From positions 1 through 64,000 of the forward strand of contig JAGTJU010000004.1 in the NCBI GenBank assembly GCA_022184915.1: 64,000 bases of DNA. Direction: 5' to 3'. Below, piece after piece: positions 42,519 through 52,404 of the stretch (the stretch's first letter is position 1; each line of letters starts with the position of its first letter). The DNA is from Myxococcales bacterium. GTDB taxonomy: Bacteria; Myxococcota_A; Polyangia; Fen-1088. The notes under the pieces are model-generated. The model ran no database searches and was not told the DNA's origin. It saw only the letters and a program-made list of their open reading frames with translations. A program made the translations under genes and the position numbers.

Positions 42519-43928
42519 TCAGCCGATCATGATGTCCTCTTGGGCCAGCCGAACGATCGCCCGTGTCCGGCGGGTGCGCAGAATCATGGCTGCGAAGAAG
42601 GAAAGCAAGCCCACGCGGCCAATGAACATCAGAAGGATCACGACGACGAGCCCCCAGCTTCGCAAGGCCAGCGTCTCTCCCATCGAAAGGCCCACCGTGG
42701 AGAGGGCGCTGACGGACTCGAAGGCGATGGGCAGAAACTGTGCGTGGGTTTCGCGGGCCGAAAGACCACTCGACTGGATCGCGTTAAGGGCAAAGAACGC
42801 GGCCGTCAACACGGCGACGTAGAGCAAGCCCACCGAAGCGGCGCGTTCCACCGTGGCGTCGGGAATGCCGCGGGCGTGCATCGCCACTTTCCTTTTTCCC
42901 ACCAGCCGAGACACCCCCATCGCTACCAAGAGCGCCAGGGTCGTCGTCTTGACGCCTCCTGCCATCGAACCCGGCGAGCCGCCTACCACCATCAGCATGA
43001 TGGTGAGCGAGGCAGAGTCGATACGCAGCTGGCCGTAGTCCACTGCATTGAAGCCCGCCGTGCGGGGGGTCACGGCCAAAAACCACGCGTTGGCCAGCTT
43101 GGAGGGCAGGTCGAAGCGGGCCAACACGCCGTTCCACTCGAAGAACGCAAAGAGGAGGGTGGGGCCCAGCAAGAGCAGGCCCGTGGTCACCAATACGGCC
43201 CAGGTGTGGCTCGAAAGCCTCCGCGCTCCCCGGAGCCTGCCTTGTTTCCACCAGGCCAGGAGTTCGGAGAAGGTGAGGTACCCAGTGCTTCCGGCCACGA
43301 TGATGAGGGACACCACGACGAGCACCCCGGGGTGGTCGTTCATCGGAACCAGTGAGTCAGTGAACGTGGAGAAGCCCGCGTTGCAAAAGGCACTCACCGA
43401 ATGAAACACGGCGTGCCACAGTGCCTCGTACCAGGGAAAATGTGGCCAAAACAGCGCAAACAGGATGAGAGCCCCGGCCGCCTCGAAGAGAAGAATGAAC
43501 CGCGTGAGTGCGCCGAGCACCTCGACCACGTCGGAGTTTCCGCTGTGGTGACCGGGATGGGAAAACGCCAACGTCTCCGAACGCAACGACAAGCGCCGCC
43601 CGAGCACGCCCACGATGAGCGTGGTGAGCGTGATGAAGCCCAGACCGCCAAGCTGGATGAACAGCAGAATCCACAGCTGCCCCCAAAACGTGAAGTGGGT
43701 TGCGGTGTCCACCAGGATGAGCCCCGTCACGCAAACGGCGCTCGTCATCGTGAAGAGGGCGCGTAGCAGGCTGAGCGGCTCCCCGACGTAGAAGGCTTGC
43801 ACCTGCCACAAGCCCAGCGTGCCCACCCCGATGAGAACGACGAAACTGAACAGGAAGAGGGCCGGTGGCGACAGCCTTCGCCATAGCAAGAGCGGATTGA
43901 GCGAGCGGGTTCCAGGAGGCCTGGGCAT
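42519..43928 (-). CDS. ktrB: KtrB/TrkH-type potassium transporter
   Basis: A 469-residue membrane protein with the four M1-P-M2 repeats of the Trk/Ktr superfamily. Filter regions are TSAVCVTGLILVD, VSAFCNAGFSTFTDS, VTPRTAGFNAVDYG and VSALSTVGLSMGETL, each with the conserved Gly. GGSPGSMAGGVKTTTLALL is characteristic. It imports K+ with KtrA, encoded just downstream. mfd ends only 16 bases upstream, so all three may share a transcript. Confidence 0.94.
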   Translation of the reverse strand: MPRPPGTRSLNPLLLWRRLSPPALFLFSFVVLIGVGTLGLWQVQAFYVGEPLSLLRALFTMTSAVCVTGLILVDTATHFTFWGQLWILLFIQLGGLGFITLTTLIVGVLGRRLSLRSETLAFSHPGHHSGNSDVVEVLGALTRFILLFEAAGALILFALFWPHFPWYEALWHAVFHSVSAFCNAGFSTFTDSLVPMNDHPGVLVVVSLIIVAGSTGYLTFSELLAWWKQGRLRGARRLSSHTWAVLVTTGLLLLGPTLLFAFFEWNGVLARFDLPSKLANAWFLAVTPRTAGFNAVDYGQLRIDSASLTIMLMVVGGSPGSMAGGVKTTTLALLVAMGVSRLVGKRKVAMHARGIPDATVERAASVGLLYVAVLTAAFFALNAIQSSGLSARETHAQFLPIAFESVSALSTVGLSMGETLALRSWGLVVVILLMFIGRVGLLSFFAAMILRTRRTRAIVRLAQEDIMIG

Positions 43929-43944
43929 GTGCGCTGATCCTCGC

Positions 43945-46900
43945 TCAGCGCCCGGAGGCGTCCTGGCAAGCTTCCACTTCCAGGAGCCGGCTTCGAACGG
44001 CCATCAAACGGTCTCGCTTTTCGTCGTCTGCGAAGGCATAGGTCAGCCTCATATCTGGCGTGAGCTTATAGCGGCTACCCTTCGCCTGAACCAGACGCAA
44101 TACCTTGGCGGGCGATAGTCGGGCGTCGGGCCCCAGGTGGAGGACGAAGCGGGCGGGTCCGAGCTCGAACGACAACGCGCCGATGCGGCGCACCACGAGC
44201 TTGTCCGTCATCACCGTTGCCAAAAGCTTCGCCTCGTCAGGCGGTGGACCATAGCGGTCTTCGAGTTCTTCCAACAGGGCCGCGATCTCCGACTCGTCGT
44301 TGGCCATCGCGAAGCGCCGGTACAGGTCGAGCCGCTGCCCGGTTTCGGGCACGTAGTCGTCGGGCAAAAACGCCGGCACGTCCACAGACATGTCCGGATC
44401 GAGCGGTGGCTTGAGCGGTTCGCCCTTGAGCTCGGCTACGGCTTCTTCCAAAATGCGGGCCCACGTCTCGAAGCCCACGGCTGCCACGGCTCCTGACTGC
44501 TTTTCGCCGAGCAGTTCCCCGGCACCCCGGATCTCGAGGTCGAAGGTGGACACCTGGAAGCCTGCGCCGAGCTCGGTGAATCGCTGCAGCACGGCCAGTC
44601 GTTGCTTCGCCTCGGCGCTCAGACCCTCGCCGGGAGGGATCACGAGGTAGCAGTACGCCCGCTCGCGGGAGCGGCCGATGCGCCCCCGGAGCTGATAGAG
44701 CTGGGCCAGGCCGAAAGCGTCGGCCCGGTTCACGATCATCGTGTTGGCACGCGGGATGTCGAGCCCGGATTCGATGATCGTGGTCGAGCAGAGAATGTCA
44801 TAGCGGCCGTCGACGAAGTCGATCATTACCCGCTCGAGCTCGGACTCGGGCATCTGGCCGTGCCCCATCGCCACCCGTGCGCCCGGCGCCAAACGGCGAA
44901 TTTCCGTCACCCATTTTTCGAGGTCCTGCACGCGGTTGTGCACGAAAAACACCTGACCACCTCGCCCCAGCTCCCTTGTGATCGCTTCTGCCAGCAACGC
45001 CGGGTCGAAATGACAGACGAAGGTGCGAATGGCCAAGCGATCGGCTGGTGGGGTGGCGATGATGGAGATCTCGCGCAGACCGCCCATGGCCATTTGCAGT
45101 GTTCGTGGGATCGGTGTGGCCGTCAGCGTGAGGACGTCGACTTGGGTGCGTAGCTTCCGCAGCCGCTCCTTGTGAGCCACGCCGAAGCGTTGTTCTTCGT
45201 CGATGACGATGAGCCCCAGGTTTTTGAAGTGAACGTCTTGGGAGAGCAACCTGTGCGTGCCGATCGCCACATCCAAGCTGCCCGCCGCCAACGTCTGGAG
45301 CGTCTTCGTTTGTTCCGCCCGCGTGCGAAAGCGCGACAGCGAGCCCACGGTGACGGGGAAATCTTTGAAGCGCTCGGAAAAGGTGAGGAAATGCTGCTCG
45401 GCCAGCACCGTGGTCGGAGCCAAAACGGCTACCTGCTTGCCGGCCAACACGGCGAGCAACGTGGCCCGCAGCGCGACCTCCGTTTTGCCGTACCCCACGT
45501 CCCCGCACACCAGGCGATCCATCGGCGAGGGGGTCTGCATATCTTGCAGAACGGCGTCGATCGCCTTGGCCTGGTCAGGTGTCTCCTCGAACGCAAACGA
45601 CTCCTCGAACTCGCGGAACACGGCATCGGGCGGCGGAAACGCCTCGCCGGGCAGCGCCTTGCGCTGCGCATAGAGCTGCAACAACTCCTCGGCGACTTTG
45701 CGAGCCTCGAGCGACACGCGCCGGCGCTTGTCCTGCCAGGTCTTTCCACCCAGCTTGTCCAGCTTCACCGTGGCGTTCGTGGGTCCTCCAGACCCCACGT
45801 ACCGGCGCAGCGCCGACAGGCGGTAGACGGGCAGGTACACCGTGCCGCCGTCGTACTCGAGGTGCAGGAAGTCTTGTTTGATCCCCCGAAGGTCCAGGGT
45901 CTTGAGCCCAAGATAGCGGCCCACCCCATGTTCGTCGTGAACGATGGCATCGCCGAGCGTCAGCGTCCCGAGATCACCCAAGTTCGCCGTGCGACGGGTC
46001 TCTGGACGCCGGTGCGCTTTGGGCCCAAAAACGTCTTCTTCGGTGACGACCACCACGCCATCGGCCGGGAGGCGGAAGCCGTGGGAAATGTTGCCCCAGC
46101 TGAGATGAACCGGTTTTCCTGGCGCAAGCGCCAGCCACTGCCCCAGGGTGCGGGCCGGTGCCTCACCGCGCTTGGGAAGGTGAACTTCGAGGTCCAGGGC
46201 CTGTAAAACGGCGGCCAGGCGCTCGGCATGCCCCCGGCCGGGCGCCACGAGCACCACCCTTTGTCCTGCGCGTTGCCACGATTCCACCCGTCCCTTGAGC
46301 GCCGTGCCCAGCTCGGCGTCACCGTGCTCCGTCCGGGCTTGCTGAAGCTCCGCGCGCAAGGTGGTGTTGGGCTCCGAGGCCAGGACGAGCGCCGGCACGC
46401 TGCCCTCTTCTTCGCCACGGCTCGTCATCGCAAGGGGCAAGAGGTCGAGGCGGCGGTGCCGCGCCATGGCCGCGTGCGCTTCGGACAGCTCCAAGAAGAA
46501 CGCCGACGGGTCGAGGGCGATGCGATGCTCCGCCCTGCGGGTTTCGGCGCTGGTGGCGAGGCGAATCAGGTTCCGATGGGCCTCTTCGGAGACGGCCTGA
46601 GGGTCCTCCATGACCAACAGGGTGTCGGCGGGCAGGTATTCGAAGAACGAGGCCAAGCGCGCATGGAAGGCTGGCATCAGCGCCTCGATGCCGAAGAAGT
46701 CGAGCCCTTGTTCGATCTGCTCGATGAGGACCCGCGTCTTCGACGAGGGCTGATCGACGGCGTCTGCCGCGGCCATGATCGCTTCGCGGGGATTCGCCCC
46801 CGGGGAGACCAACGTCTCCTTGACGGGATGCAGGTGAAGCCGCTCGAGCGGTCGCAGGGTACGCTGGGTGACGGGATCGTAGCTACGCAGGGATTCGAGG

Positions 46901-47574
46901 TCGTCGCCGAAGAACTCGAGCCGGATGGGATGCCGGTAAAGAGGAGGAAAGACGTCGACCACCGCCCCGCGCACGGCAAAGGTCCCGGGATCCTCGACCA
47001 GGGGCGCGCGGCCGTAGCCGGCGTGGAGGAGGTCATCAACCAGCGCGTCCCGATCGCAGGCGGTGCCCACGTCCAGCACGCGGCTGCGCAGAGCCAGCAC
47101 CTCCGGAGGTAGCACCCGACGAAACAGCGCCCCGGCAGACGCGACGAGGGCCGCCGGCGTGAGCCCCGCCATCAGGCGGTAGCTCAACGCCAGCCGGCGC
47201 ATGATCGTGCGCCGATCCGGTTGCATCTCGGCGTAGGGCGACGCCTCGAGCGCGGGCAGGGTCGCCACCTGGGCGGTCCAGAGGTCCTCCGGCGCGTGGC
47301 TGTCGTCGGATTCGGGACCCAGAAAGAACCCGAGCTCGGCGGCCCGCGCCTCGGCGGCGTCTTCGTTCGCGGTCACGTAGAGCAAGGGTGCAGCTCCGCC
47401 CGACCACCGCGAGCGCGCCTCGGCGGCCAAGGCTGCGCCCAGGCCTCCTACGGCGCCGACCACCTGCACGTGCCGGCCTGCCGTCGTGGCGGCCTGCGCG
47501 AAGGCGGCCAAAAGGTCGCGAACGCGCGCCCCCGGGTTCGGGGCGAGGTCATCGCCGCGTGGATCGAAGCCCAT
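43945..47574 (-). CDS. mfd: Mfd transcription-repair coupling factor
   Basis: A 1209-residue ATP-dependent translocase that removes stalled RNA polymerase and recruits UvrA. The N-terminal UvrB-like region includes [19 protein letters not shown] and [10 protein letters not shown]. The polymerase-binding domain is [18 protein letters not shown]. The motor has Walker [42 protein letters not shown] and [17 protein letters not shown]. The C-terminal TRCF domain closes the protein ([20 protein letters not shown]-like). ATG 47574 is preferred; the frame is open to GTG 47664 but adds unlike sequence. Confidence 0.95.
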   Translation of the reverse strand: MGFDPRGDDLAPNPGARVRDLLAAFAQAATTAGRHVQVVGAVGGLGAALAAEARSRWSGGAAPLLYVTANEDAAEARAAELGFFLGPESDDSHAPEDLWTAQVATLPALEASPYAEMQPDRRTIMRRLALSYRLMAGLTPAALVASAGALFRRVLPPEVLALRSRVLDVGTACDRDALVDDLLHAGYGRAPLVEDPGTFAVRGAVVDVFPPLYRHPIRLEFFGDDLESLRSYDPVTQRTLRPLERLHLHPVKETLVSPGANPREAIMAAADAVDQPSSKTRVLIEQIEQGLDFFGIEALMPAFHARLASFFEYLPADTLLVMEDPQAVSEEAHRNLIRLATSAETRRAEHRIALDPSAFFLELSEAHAAMARHRRLDLLPLAMTSRGEEEGSVPALVLASEPNTTLRAELQQARTEHGDAELGTALKGRVESWQRAGQRVVLVAPGRGHAERLAAVLQALDLEVHLPKRGEAPARTLGQWLALAPGKPVHLSWGNISHGFRLPADGVVVVTEEDVFGPKAHRRPETRRTANLGDLGTLTLGDAIVHDEHGVGRYLGLKTLDLRGIKQDFLHLEYDGGTVYLPVYRLSALRRYVGSGGPTNATVKLDKLGGKTWQDKRRRVSLEARKVAEELLQLYAQRKALPGEAFPPPDAVFREFEESFAFEETPDQAKAIDAVLQDMQTPSPMDRLVCGDVGYGKTEVALRATLLAVLAGKQVAVLAPTTVLAEQHFLTFSERFKDFPVTVGSLSRFRTRAEQTKTLQTLAAGSLDVAIGTHRLLSQDVHFKNLGLIVIDEEQRFGVAHKERLRKLRTQVDVLTLTATPIPRTLQMAMGGLREISIIATPPADRLAIRTFVCHFDPALLAEAITRELGRGGQVFFVHNRVQDLEKWVTEIRRLAPGARVAMGHGQMPESELERVMIDFVDGRYDILCSTTIIESGLDIPRANTMIVNRADAFGLAQLYQLRGRIGRSRERAYCYLVIPPGEGLSAEAKQRLAVLQRFTELGAGFQVSTFDLEIRGAGELLGEKQSGAVAAVGFETWARILEEAVAELKGEPLKPPLDPDMSVDVPAFLPDDYVPETGQRLDLYRRFAMANDESEIAALLEELEDRYGPPPDEAKLLATVMTDKLVVRRIGALSFELGPARFVLHLGPDARLSPAKVLRLVQAKGSRYKLTPDMRLTYAFADDEKRDRLMAVRSRLLEVEACQDASGR

Positions 47575-47735
47575 GTGTGGCCCGAGTGCCTGCCAGCGCC
47601 TCGCTGTGCTGTCAAGCCGCCCGGGGAAGGTGGAGCCGTGCCGCGAGGGACGTTGACCAAACACCGCAAAGGGGTCTATCGTTTCCAGTCTGTTGGTGCG
47701 GAACTCGCCGCGCCCCGCCTTTTTCGGAGGAGATC

Positions 47736-48140
47736 ATGATGCGTGCCCCCCGTCGTTTGTCACTGGCTGTCCTCTCTCTTGCGATGGCGCTGGGTGGCGC
47801 CAGCTGCGCGAAGAAGGGCGGTCCCGTCTCGGTGACGCGGGTCGACCCGGAAACCGGCACCACGGGCGGAGGCGATCAGGTCACCATCAAGGGCGCGGGC
47901 TTCGAGCCCGGAACCACCACAGCAGATGTGCGCTTCGGTCGAAAGCGCGCCGAAGGGGTGGTCATCGCGTCGACCACCGACATCAACGTGACCACGCCGA
48001 GCAGCGAACGTGGTCCTGTCGACGTCACGGTGATTCTCAACGACGGCACGGCGTTCACCATCCCCAACGGCTTCCGTTACGTCGAGCCGCAAGACTCCGC
48101 AAAGGTGCGCGAGGCCTACCTCAAGACCGAAGGCAAGTGA
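47736..48140 (+). CDS. IPT/TIG-domain lipoprotein
   Basis: A 134-residue protein with two adjacent ATG codons (47736, 47739) behind a strong GGAGG site. The lipoprotein signal ends in LGGASC near residue 24. Residues 33-115 form one IPT/TIG immunoglobulin-like domain (VDPETGTTGGGDQVTIKGAG, then NDGTAFTIPNGFRYV). Such proteins are common surface or periplasmic lipoproteins in myxobacteria. The role is unknown. It is divergent from mfd. Confidence 0.82.
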   Translation: MMRAPRRLSLAVLSLAMALGGASCAKKGGPVSVTRVDPETGTTGGGDQVTIKGAGFEPGTTTADVRFGRKRAEGVVIASTTDINVTTPSSERGPVDVTVILNDGTAFTIPNGFRYVEPQDSAKVREAYLKTEGK

Positions 48141-48207
48141 GGCCAAGTTCGACCCGCGCAGGGCCGGCTCGACCGGTCCGCGCGGCCTGCGCAGGCCCGC
48201 GTGCGCT

Positions 48208-49500
48208 TTAGCTGCGAAACGAGACCCGGAAGAGCTGCTGGCCCATGAGCAGCAGGCTCCCGGAGGGAATGACGCGCTCACCTTCGATGCGGATGAACGT
48301 GCCGTTCGACGAGCCGAGGTCCTGCAGGTACACCATGCCGTCGCGCACGGAGATGCGCGCGTGCGTGGCTGACACGTAACCGTCTTCTGGAAAGAGGATG
48401 TCTCCGCGCTCACGGCCAAGCACGATCGACTCCTCGAAGATGGGGAACGCAGGGCCGTCCACGTCGCGTCCCACAATCACGGAGATCCGTCCCCAGTACC
48501 CGGGATTCGGGGTGCCGATGACCTCAGTGCCATCCTCGAGCGGCTCAGGTGGAGCGATGACGTCGAAGCGCAGCAGCTCTTGGCCGATCCGGAAGATGCT
48601 GCCTGAATCGAGCGCTTCTTCCTCGGCGAGCTTCACGAAGACACCGTTGAGGCTCTTCAGGTCGCGTACCACCAACCCACTCGTCTGAAGCGAGAACTCC
48701 GCGTGCCGCGGCGAAAGGTAGGGGTCTGCATCGAAAAGGGAGCCCTGGCCCCGCCCGATGAGATTGTCACCCTCGGAGATCGTATGCTGACCACCTTCCG
48801 AACCGTCGGGGCGGATCAGGGTCAAATGCCCTTGCGGCACGCTCTTCGGGGGTGTTGCGATATAGAGGGTCCGCGCGACCGCAGCGGCGGCCGCAGGCTT
48901 CGCCTCGGGGCTTGGCCCCGGGTTCGAGGGGGCCCTTAGCCGAAAGCCGCAGCGGCCACAGAACGCGTTCGAGCTTTGGATGGGGGCGCTGCACTTCGGG
49001 CAGGCGTGACCCGCTGCGGTCTGGGCATCGTTGCTCGGGGTGACCGCCACCGCCTGGGCCCCCGAAAGCGCCGCAGGCGCCGGCGCAAAAACAGGCTCGG
49101 GCCGTGGCGCAGGCGTTTTGGGTTCGGCGGCCGGCAGCGGCGCTACCGCAGGGCTCGGCGTTTGTGCGGCTGGCGAAAACGGCGAGGCGGCTGGCGAGGT
49201 GACACCCAGGGGGGAGGCCGAAAGGCTGGTCCCCTTGCCCGTGGGGATCGGCGGCCCCCCTGCCGGCGCGGGAGCCAGGGGGGGCGGCGTGTAGCCGCGG
49301 GCGATGGGCGCGCTCAGCGAGGGGCGTCCCCCGCTGACCAAACTGCCTGCCGCGGTTCTCGTGGGTGCCAGCGGGGCAGGGGCGGCCGCCGGCGCTACGG
49401 CGGAGGCGCCGGTGCTCCTCGGTGGCAACTTGGCACCGCATCCCAAGCAGAACTTGTAGTGGTCCTGGTTTTCTTTGCTGCAGCTTGGGCAGACGATCAC
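48208..49500 (-). CDS. zinc-ribbon protein with two FHA domains
   Basis: A 430-residue protein. An N-terminal zinc ribbon (CPSCSKENQDHYKFCLGCG) is followed by a long Pro/Ala/Gly-rich linker, a second ribbon (CPKCSAPIQSSNAFCGRCG, near residue 168), and two FHA domains. The first FHA (about 225-320) has LIGRGQGSLFDADPYLSPRH and LKSLNGVFV. The second (about 335-428) has VLGRERGDILFPEDGYVSAT and LGSSNGTFI. FHA domains bind phosphothreonine, so the protein probably reads Ser/Thr kinase signals. The neighbouring gene has the same plan. Confidence 0.9.
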   Translation of the reverse strand: MIVCPSCSKENQDHYKFCLGCGAKLPPRSTGASAVAPAAAPAPLAPTRTAAGSLVSGGRPSLSAPIARGYTPPPLAPAPAGGPPIPTGKGTSLSASPLGVTSPAASPFSPAAQTPSPAVAPLPAAEPKTPAPRPEPVFAPAPAALSGAQAVAVTPSNDAQTAAGHACPKCSAPIQSSNAFCGRCGFRLRAPSNPGPSPEAKPAAAAAVARTLYIATPPKSVPQGHLTLIRPDGSEGGQHTISEGDNLIGRGQGSLFDADPYLSPRHAEFSLQTSGLVVRDLKSLNGVFVKLAEEEALDSGSIFRIGQELLRFDVIAPPEPLEDGTEVIGTPNPGYWGRISVIVGRDVDGPAFPIFEESIVLGRERGDILFPEDGYVSATHARISVRDGMVYLQDLGSSNGTFIRIEGERVIPSGSLLLMGQQLFRVSFRS

Positions 49501-49565
49501 GACATGCTCCCGGGAGCGAACGTTGAGTGAGACCTTATCACATCAAGGGCGAATGAACCTGCCAC

Positions 49566-50567
49566 CTACGATATCTCCACGCGCAGCAGCTGCTGACCGA
49601 TGAAGACATAGTCACCATGGTGCAGGAGCATCTCGTCGGCAATGCGCGTGAACGTGCCGTTCTTCGAGCCCATGTCGCGCAGAGTGAAGCCCCCTTCCGC
49701 GTCGATCGAGAGCTCCGTGTGAATGCCGGAGATGAACGGGTCATCGGGGAAGTTCACGTCGCAATTTTCGCGGCCAATCGTCAACTTGTCTTCGCGCGCT
49801 CGATAGATGAGGCCAATGTCACCGCCTCGTAGGCGCTGAATGAGCTTCATTTTCGAGGCGCGGCGGGGGCTTGCGTAGAAGTACGTTCCCTCGGCGTCGG
49901 GCTGCGGGCCCATGTCGGGGGCCACCGCTTCTATCTCCAAGAGCTGCTCGCCTACCAGGAACACCGAGCCGGAATCGAGGTGGGTCGGCTGCTTGATCCG
50001 CATGAACACCCCATTCACCGATTCTTCGTCCCGCACGAAGAGCTTGTCGTCCTTGTAATAGAAGTTCGCGTGCCGAGGAGACAGCAAGGGATCGTCCGGG
50101 AAAAGAATGTCTCCTTCCTCGCGCCCCGCGACGTGTTCCGTGCCGCTCAGCTGGTACGAAACTCCATCGGGGATCTCACCGCGCACCAAGATCAACTTGG
50201 CGCGGCCGGGGACCTGCACACCCGAAAAGAACATCGTTTTGCCCCCGGAAGCCATCTGGGGTGCGGGCCCGGCAAGGGCAACGTCGTCCATCCGGTTGCC
50301 GCATTGACCGCAAAAACGATCGGCGCCCGGCACTTGGTGAGAGCAGTTGGGACAGATCTTCACTGACATGGGTGACACTCCCCCGTTTCCGCTGGGCTTT
50401 GCCGCAGACGAGCTGTTTCCTACGCTTAGACCCTGACGCTCGGCCACGCCGGCCAGGAGCTCCAGAGCCTCTCCGCAGTGGTTGCACGTGGTGACGCCCA
50501 GGTCCAACAGGGCATCACACGCGGGGCAAACCAAGCCGATCAACATTCTTTCCCTCGGATTTTCCAC
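49566..50567 (-). CDS. zinc-ribbon protein with two FHA domains (paralogue)
   Basis: A 333-residue protein with two short zinc ribbons (CPACDALLDLGVTTCNHCG and CPNCSHQVPGADRFCGQCG), a short linker and two FHA domains. The first FHA has VAGREEGDILFPDDPLLSPR and EESVNGVFM, the second IGRENCDVNFPDDPFISGIH and MGSKNGTFT. It matches the adjacent protein in order of parts but lacks the long linker, so the two look like an ancient tandem duplication. ATG 50546 is an alternative start. The role in phosphorylation-dependent signalling is inferred. Confidence 0.9.
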   Translation of the reverse strand: MENPRERMLIGLVCPACDALLDLGVTTCNHCGEALELLAGVAERQGLSVGNSSSAAKPSGNGGVSPMSVKICPNCSHQVPGADRFCGQCGNRMDDVALAGPAPQMASGGKTMFFSGVQVPGRAKLILVRGEIPDGVSYQLSGTEHVAGREEGDILFPDDPLLSPRHANFYYKDDKLFVRDEESVNGVFMRIKQPTHLDSGSVFLVGEQLLEIEAVAPDMGPQPDAEGTYFYASPRRASKMKLIQRLRGGDIGLIYRAREDKLTIGRENCDVNFPDDPFISGIHTELSIDAEGGFTLRDMGSKNGTFTRIADEMLLHHGDYVFIGQQLLRVEIS

Positions 50568-50721
50568 CGGAATCGCGGGGTGTCAATAGTGGACGCCGCG
50601 GCGCGTTCCGGGCGTAGGGGTCCCCGGCGGGGCGTTTGGCTGTCCTGCCAGCACCCTCCGGGCCTCACGGGCAACCTCGTCGCGAGGGGACGCGACGAAG
50701 GCGCGTACAAAGGCGTTGCGC

Positions 50722-50979
50722 CTACTTGTCGCAGCGAGACCGGAGGAAATTCAACACCGCCGACTTTACGCCGTCGGGCATTTTCACGGCGAAACACTCC
50801 CGGGAGACCTCGGAGGTGCGCCGGTACGTCTCGAAGAACGTCACGCATTCAGGGCAAGCCTCCAAGTGGTTTCTGAAATGCGCACTCTCTTCGTCGGGCA
50901 AAGCCCCATCCAGGTAATCGAGGGCGTAATCGACGACCTGTCTACAGCCGAGCGACGAGGCAGACTTACAGTGAGACAC
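50722..50979 (-). CDS. putative zinc-finger (zf-HC2) anti-sigma-factor-like protein
   Basis: An 85-residue protein. The GTG at 50979 gives VSHCKSASSLGCRQVVDYAL, followed by YLDGALPDEESAHFRNHLEA and CPECVTFFETY. The CxxC with the upstream His and Cys fits the HC2 zinc-binding fold of ZAS-type anti-sigma factors. The frame is open to 51057, but the extra Arg/Cys-rich piece is not family-like. A TATATT element lies about 15 bases upstream of the start. No ECF sigma factor gene is adjacent, so its partner is unknown. Confidence 0.78.
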   Translation of the reverse strand: MSHCKSASSLGCRQVVDYALDYLDGALPDEESAHFRNHLEACPECVTFFETYRRTSEVSRECFAVKMPDGVKSAVLNFLRSRCDK

Positions 50980-51194
50980 TTTGAAAAAATATAACCGATT
51001 GGCTGCCCGGGAACATAGCCTTGCCGCGCATCGCGTTCCCGCTGCTTTGCGAGGCACCTTCTAGGATTCCAGTACGCCCCGACGGTTTCATCGTCGTCAC
51101 GGGAAAATCCCCCGGCGGCGAAGGCACAGCGCGGGCCCGTTCGCTTGACTTTTCGGCAGGTCGGGCGGCAAATGCCGGCTAGGCTTTCGTCCAG

Positions 51195-52358
51195 GTGCAG
51201 CAGAGAACGGACCAACACGAGCTGACCCCGGCTGATTTCGAGTCGGAGACCCCGGCGCGGGCGTGGGCTAGCCGGCCCCTGGCGCGTGCGCGGGCGTGCT
51301 GGCCGGGAGCGCTGCGTGCGACCTTCCCTGAGTTCGGGGCCCTGTCCGTGAGCCCATGCGGCTTGGCGCTGCTCGAGCGACAGAGCACGGCGGGCATTGG
51401 TTCGTGCGAATCTTTCTCGCTGTGGCGGCAAGGGCGCTGCGGCCGCCTCGACATCGACGCTCGCTTCGCCGTGGCCGCGAGCGCGCTTTTGCTGGGCCTT
51501 TCCCCCGGCTTTTCGCTGGCCCGGAGGCTGTCGCCGGGTGAGCGGGGCGTGTTCTGTGGACTCATTGCCGCCACCTTGGACCAGGTAGGGGCTCCGCTCG
51601 AGGTCGAGGCGGAGGTGCCTGACGCCGTTCCCCTGCGGCTCGACGTTCAGGTCGAGTTCGATCTTCGGCTCACGCCCTCCGCTGGCGCCCCGATCGTGGG
51701 CTGGGGACGCGCCTTTTTCCCCTCGAGCTGGACCGAGGGGGCCTCAGTCTGGTGGCCTTCCTTGGCCCGCGTGCCCTTCCCCGTGGCCATCGAGGCGGCG
51801 CGATGTCAGGTTGACCGTGAGGCCTGGGCAAGCCTTGCACCTGGTGATGCCCTCGTCTTCGATGGGTATCCCGCGCCGACCTCTACGGCGCCCCAGGAGG
51901 TGCGGCTGAGCCTGGGGCCCTTCGAGGCGGCTGCCACGCTCCTCGGTGAGGACTTATCGCTCGCGGGCGGATTTTCGCCTGCGGCGCTTTCCGTGGCGTT
52001 CTCGGCGGCAGGATTCATGGGGCCGATTGCCAGTTCCGACCCGACGTGGAAAGGTAGCGCGAGCATGAGCCGCACCGTCGAGATGGGTCCCGCTTCGTCG
52101 ACTTTGGCAACGCCCGAAACGGCCTCGCCTGCGCTGGCGCAAGCTCTGGCCAGCACACCGGTCGAGGTGGTCGCCGAGCTTGGCCGTTTTGCTCTCACGG
52201 GCGCCGAACTGGCTGGTCTCGAAGGCGGTCAGGTGCTGACCCTCGGCGGCGCCTCACGGGGCGAAGTGACGCTGGCGGTGGCGGGTCGGCCCGTGGCCAA
52301 AGGAGTGTTGGTGAACGTCGACGGAGCGTTCGGTGTACGTGTGACCGAGCGGCTCTGA
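51195..52358 (+). CDS. SpoA-domain (FliN/SctQ-like) protein, orphan
   Basis: A 387-residue product with a GTG start. The last 70 residues (VEVVAELGRFALTGAELAGL, then GQVLTLGGASRGEVTLAVAG and VLVNVDGAFGVRVTERL) match the SpoA fold of FliN, FliM and type III secretion SctQ C-ring proteins. The middle part (about 100-250) could hold the first SctQ domain, and 250-315 is an Ala/Ser-rich linker. No other flagellar or type III secretion gene is present, so it is an orphan. SctQ-like is an inference; the C-terminal fold is the secure part. Confidence 0.72.
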   Translation: MQQRTDQHELTPADFESETPARAWASRPLARARACWPGALRATFPEFGALSVSPCGLALLERQSTAGIGSCESFSLWRQGRCGRLDIDARFAVAASALLLGLSPGFSLARRLSPGERGVFCGLIAATLDQVGAPLEVEAEVPDAVPLRLDVQVEFDLRLTPSAGAPIVGWGRAFFPSSWTEGASVWWPSLARVPFPVAIEAARCQVDREAWASLAPGDALVFDGYPAPTSTAPQEVRLSLGPFEAAATLLGEDLSLAGGFSPAALSVAFSAAGFMGPIASSDPTWKGSASMSRTVEMGPASSTLATPETASPALAQALASTPVEVVAELGRFALTGAELAGLEGGQVLTLGGASRGEVTLAVAGRPVAKGVLVNVDGAFGVRVTERL

Positions 52359-52404
52359 GCACGCGCTCCTCACGTCGCCGCGTCTCGAGGTGGCTGCCTT
52401 CCTG

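Noticed and set aside
48167-48207. GGCCTGCGCAGGCC palindrome as a terminator or operator
   Set aside because: The palindrome has no loop or T run and sits in a very GC-rich 67-base gap; chance is likely.
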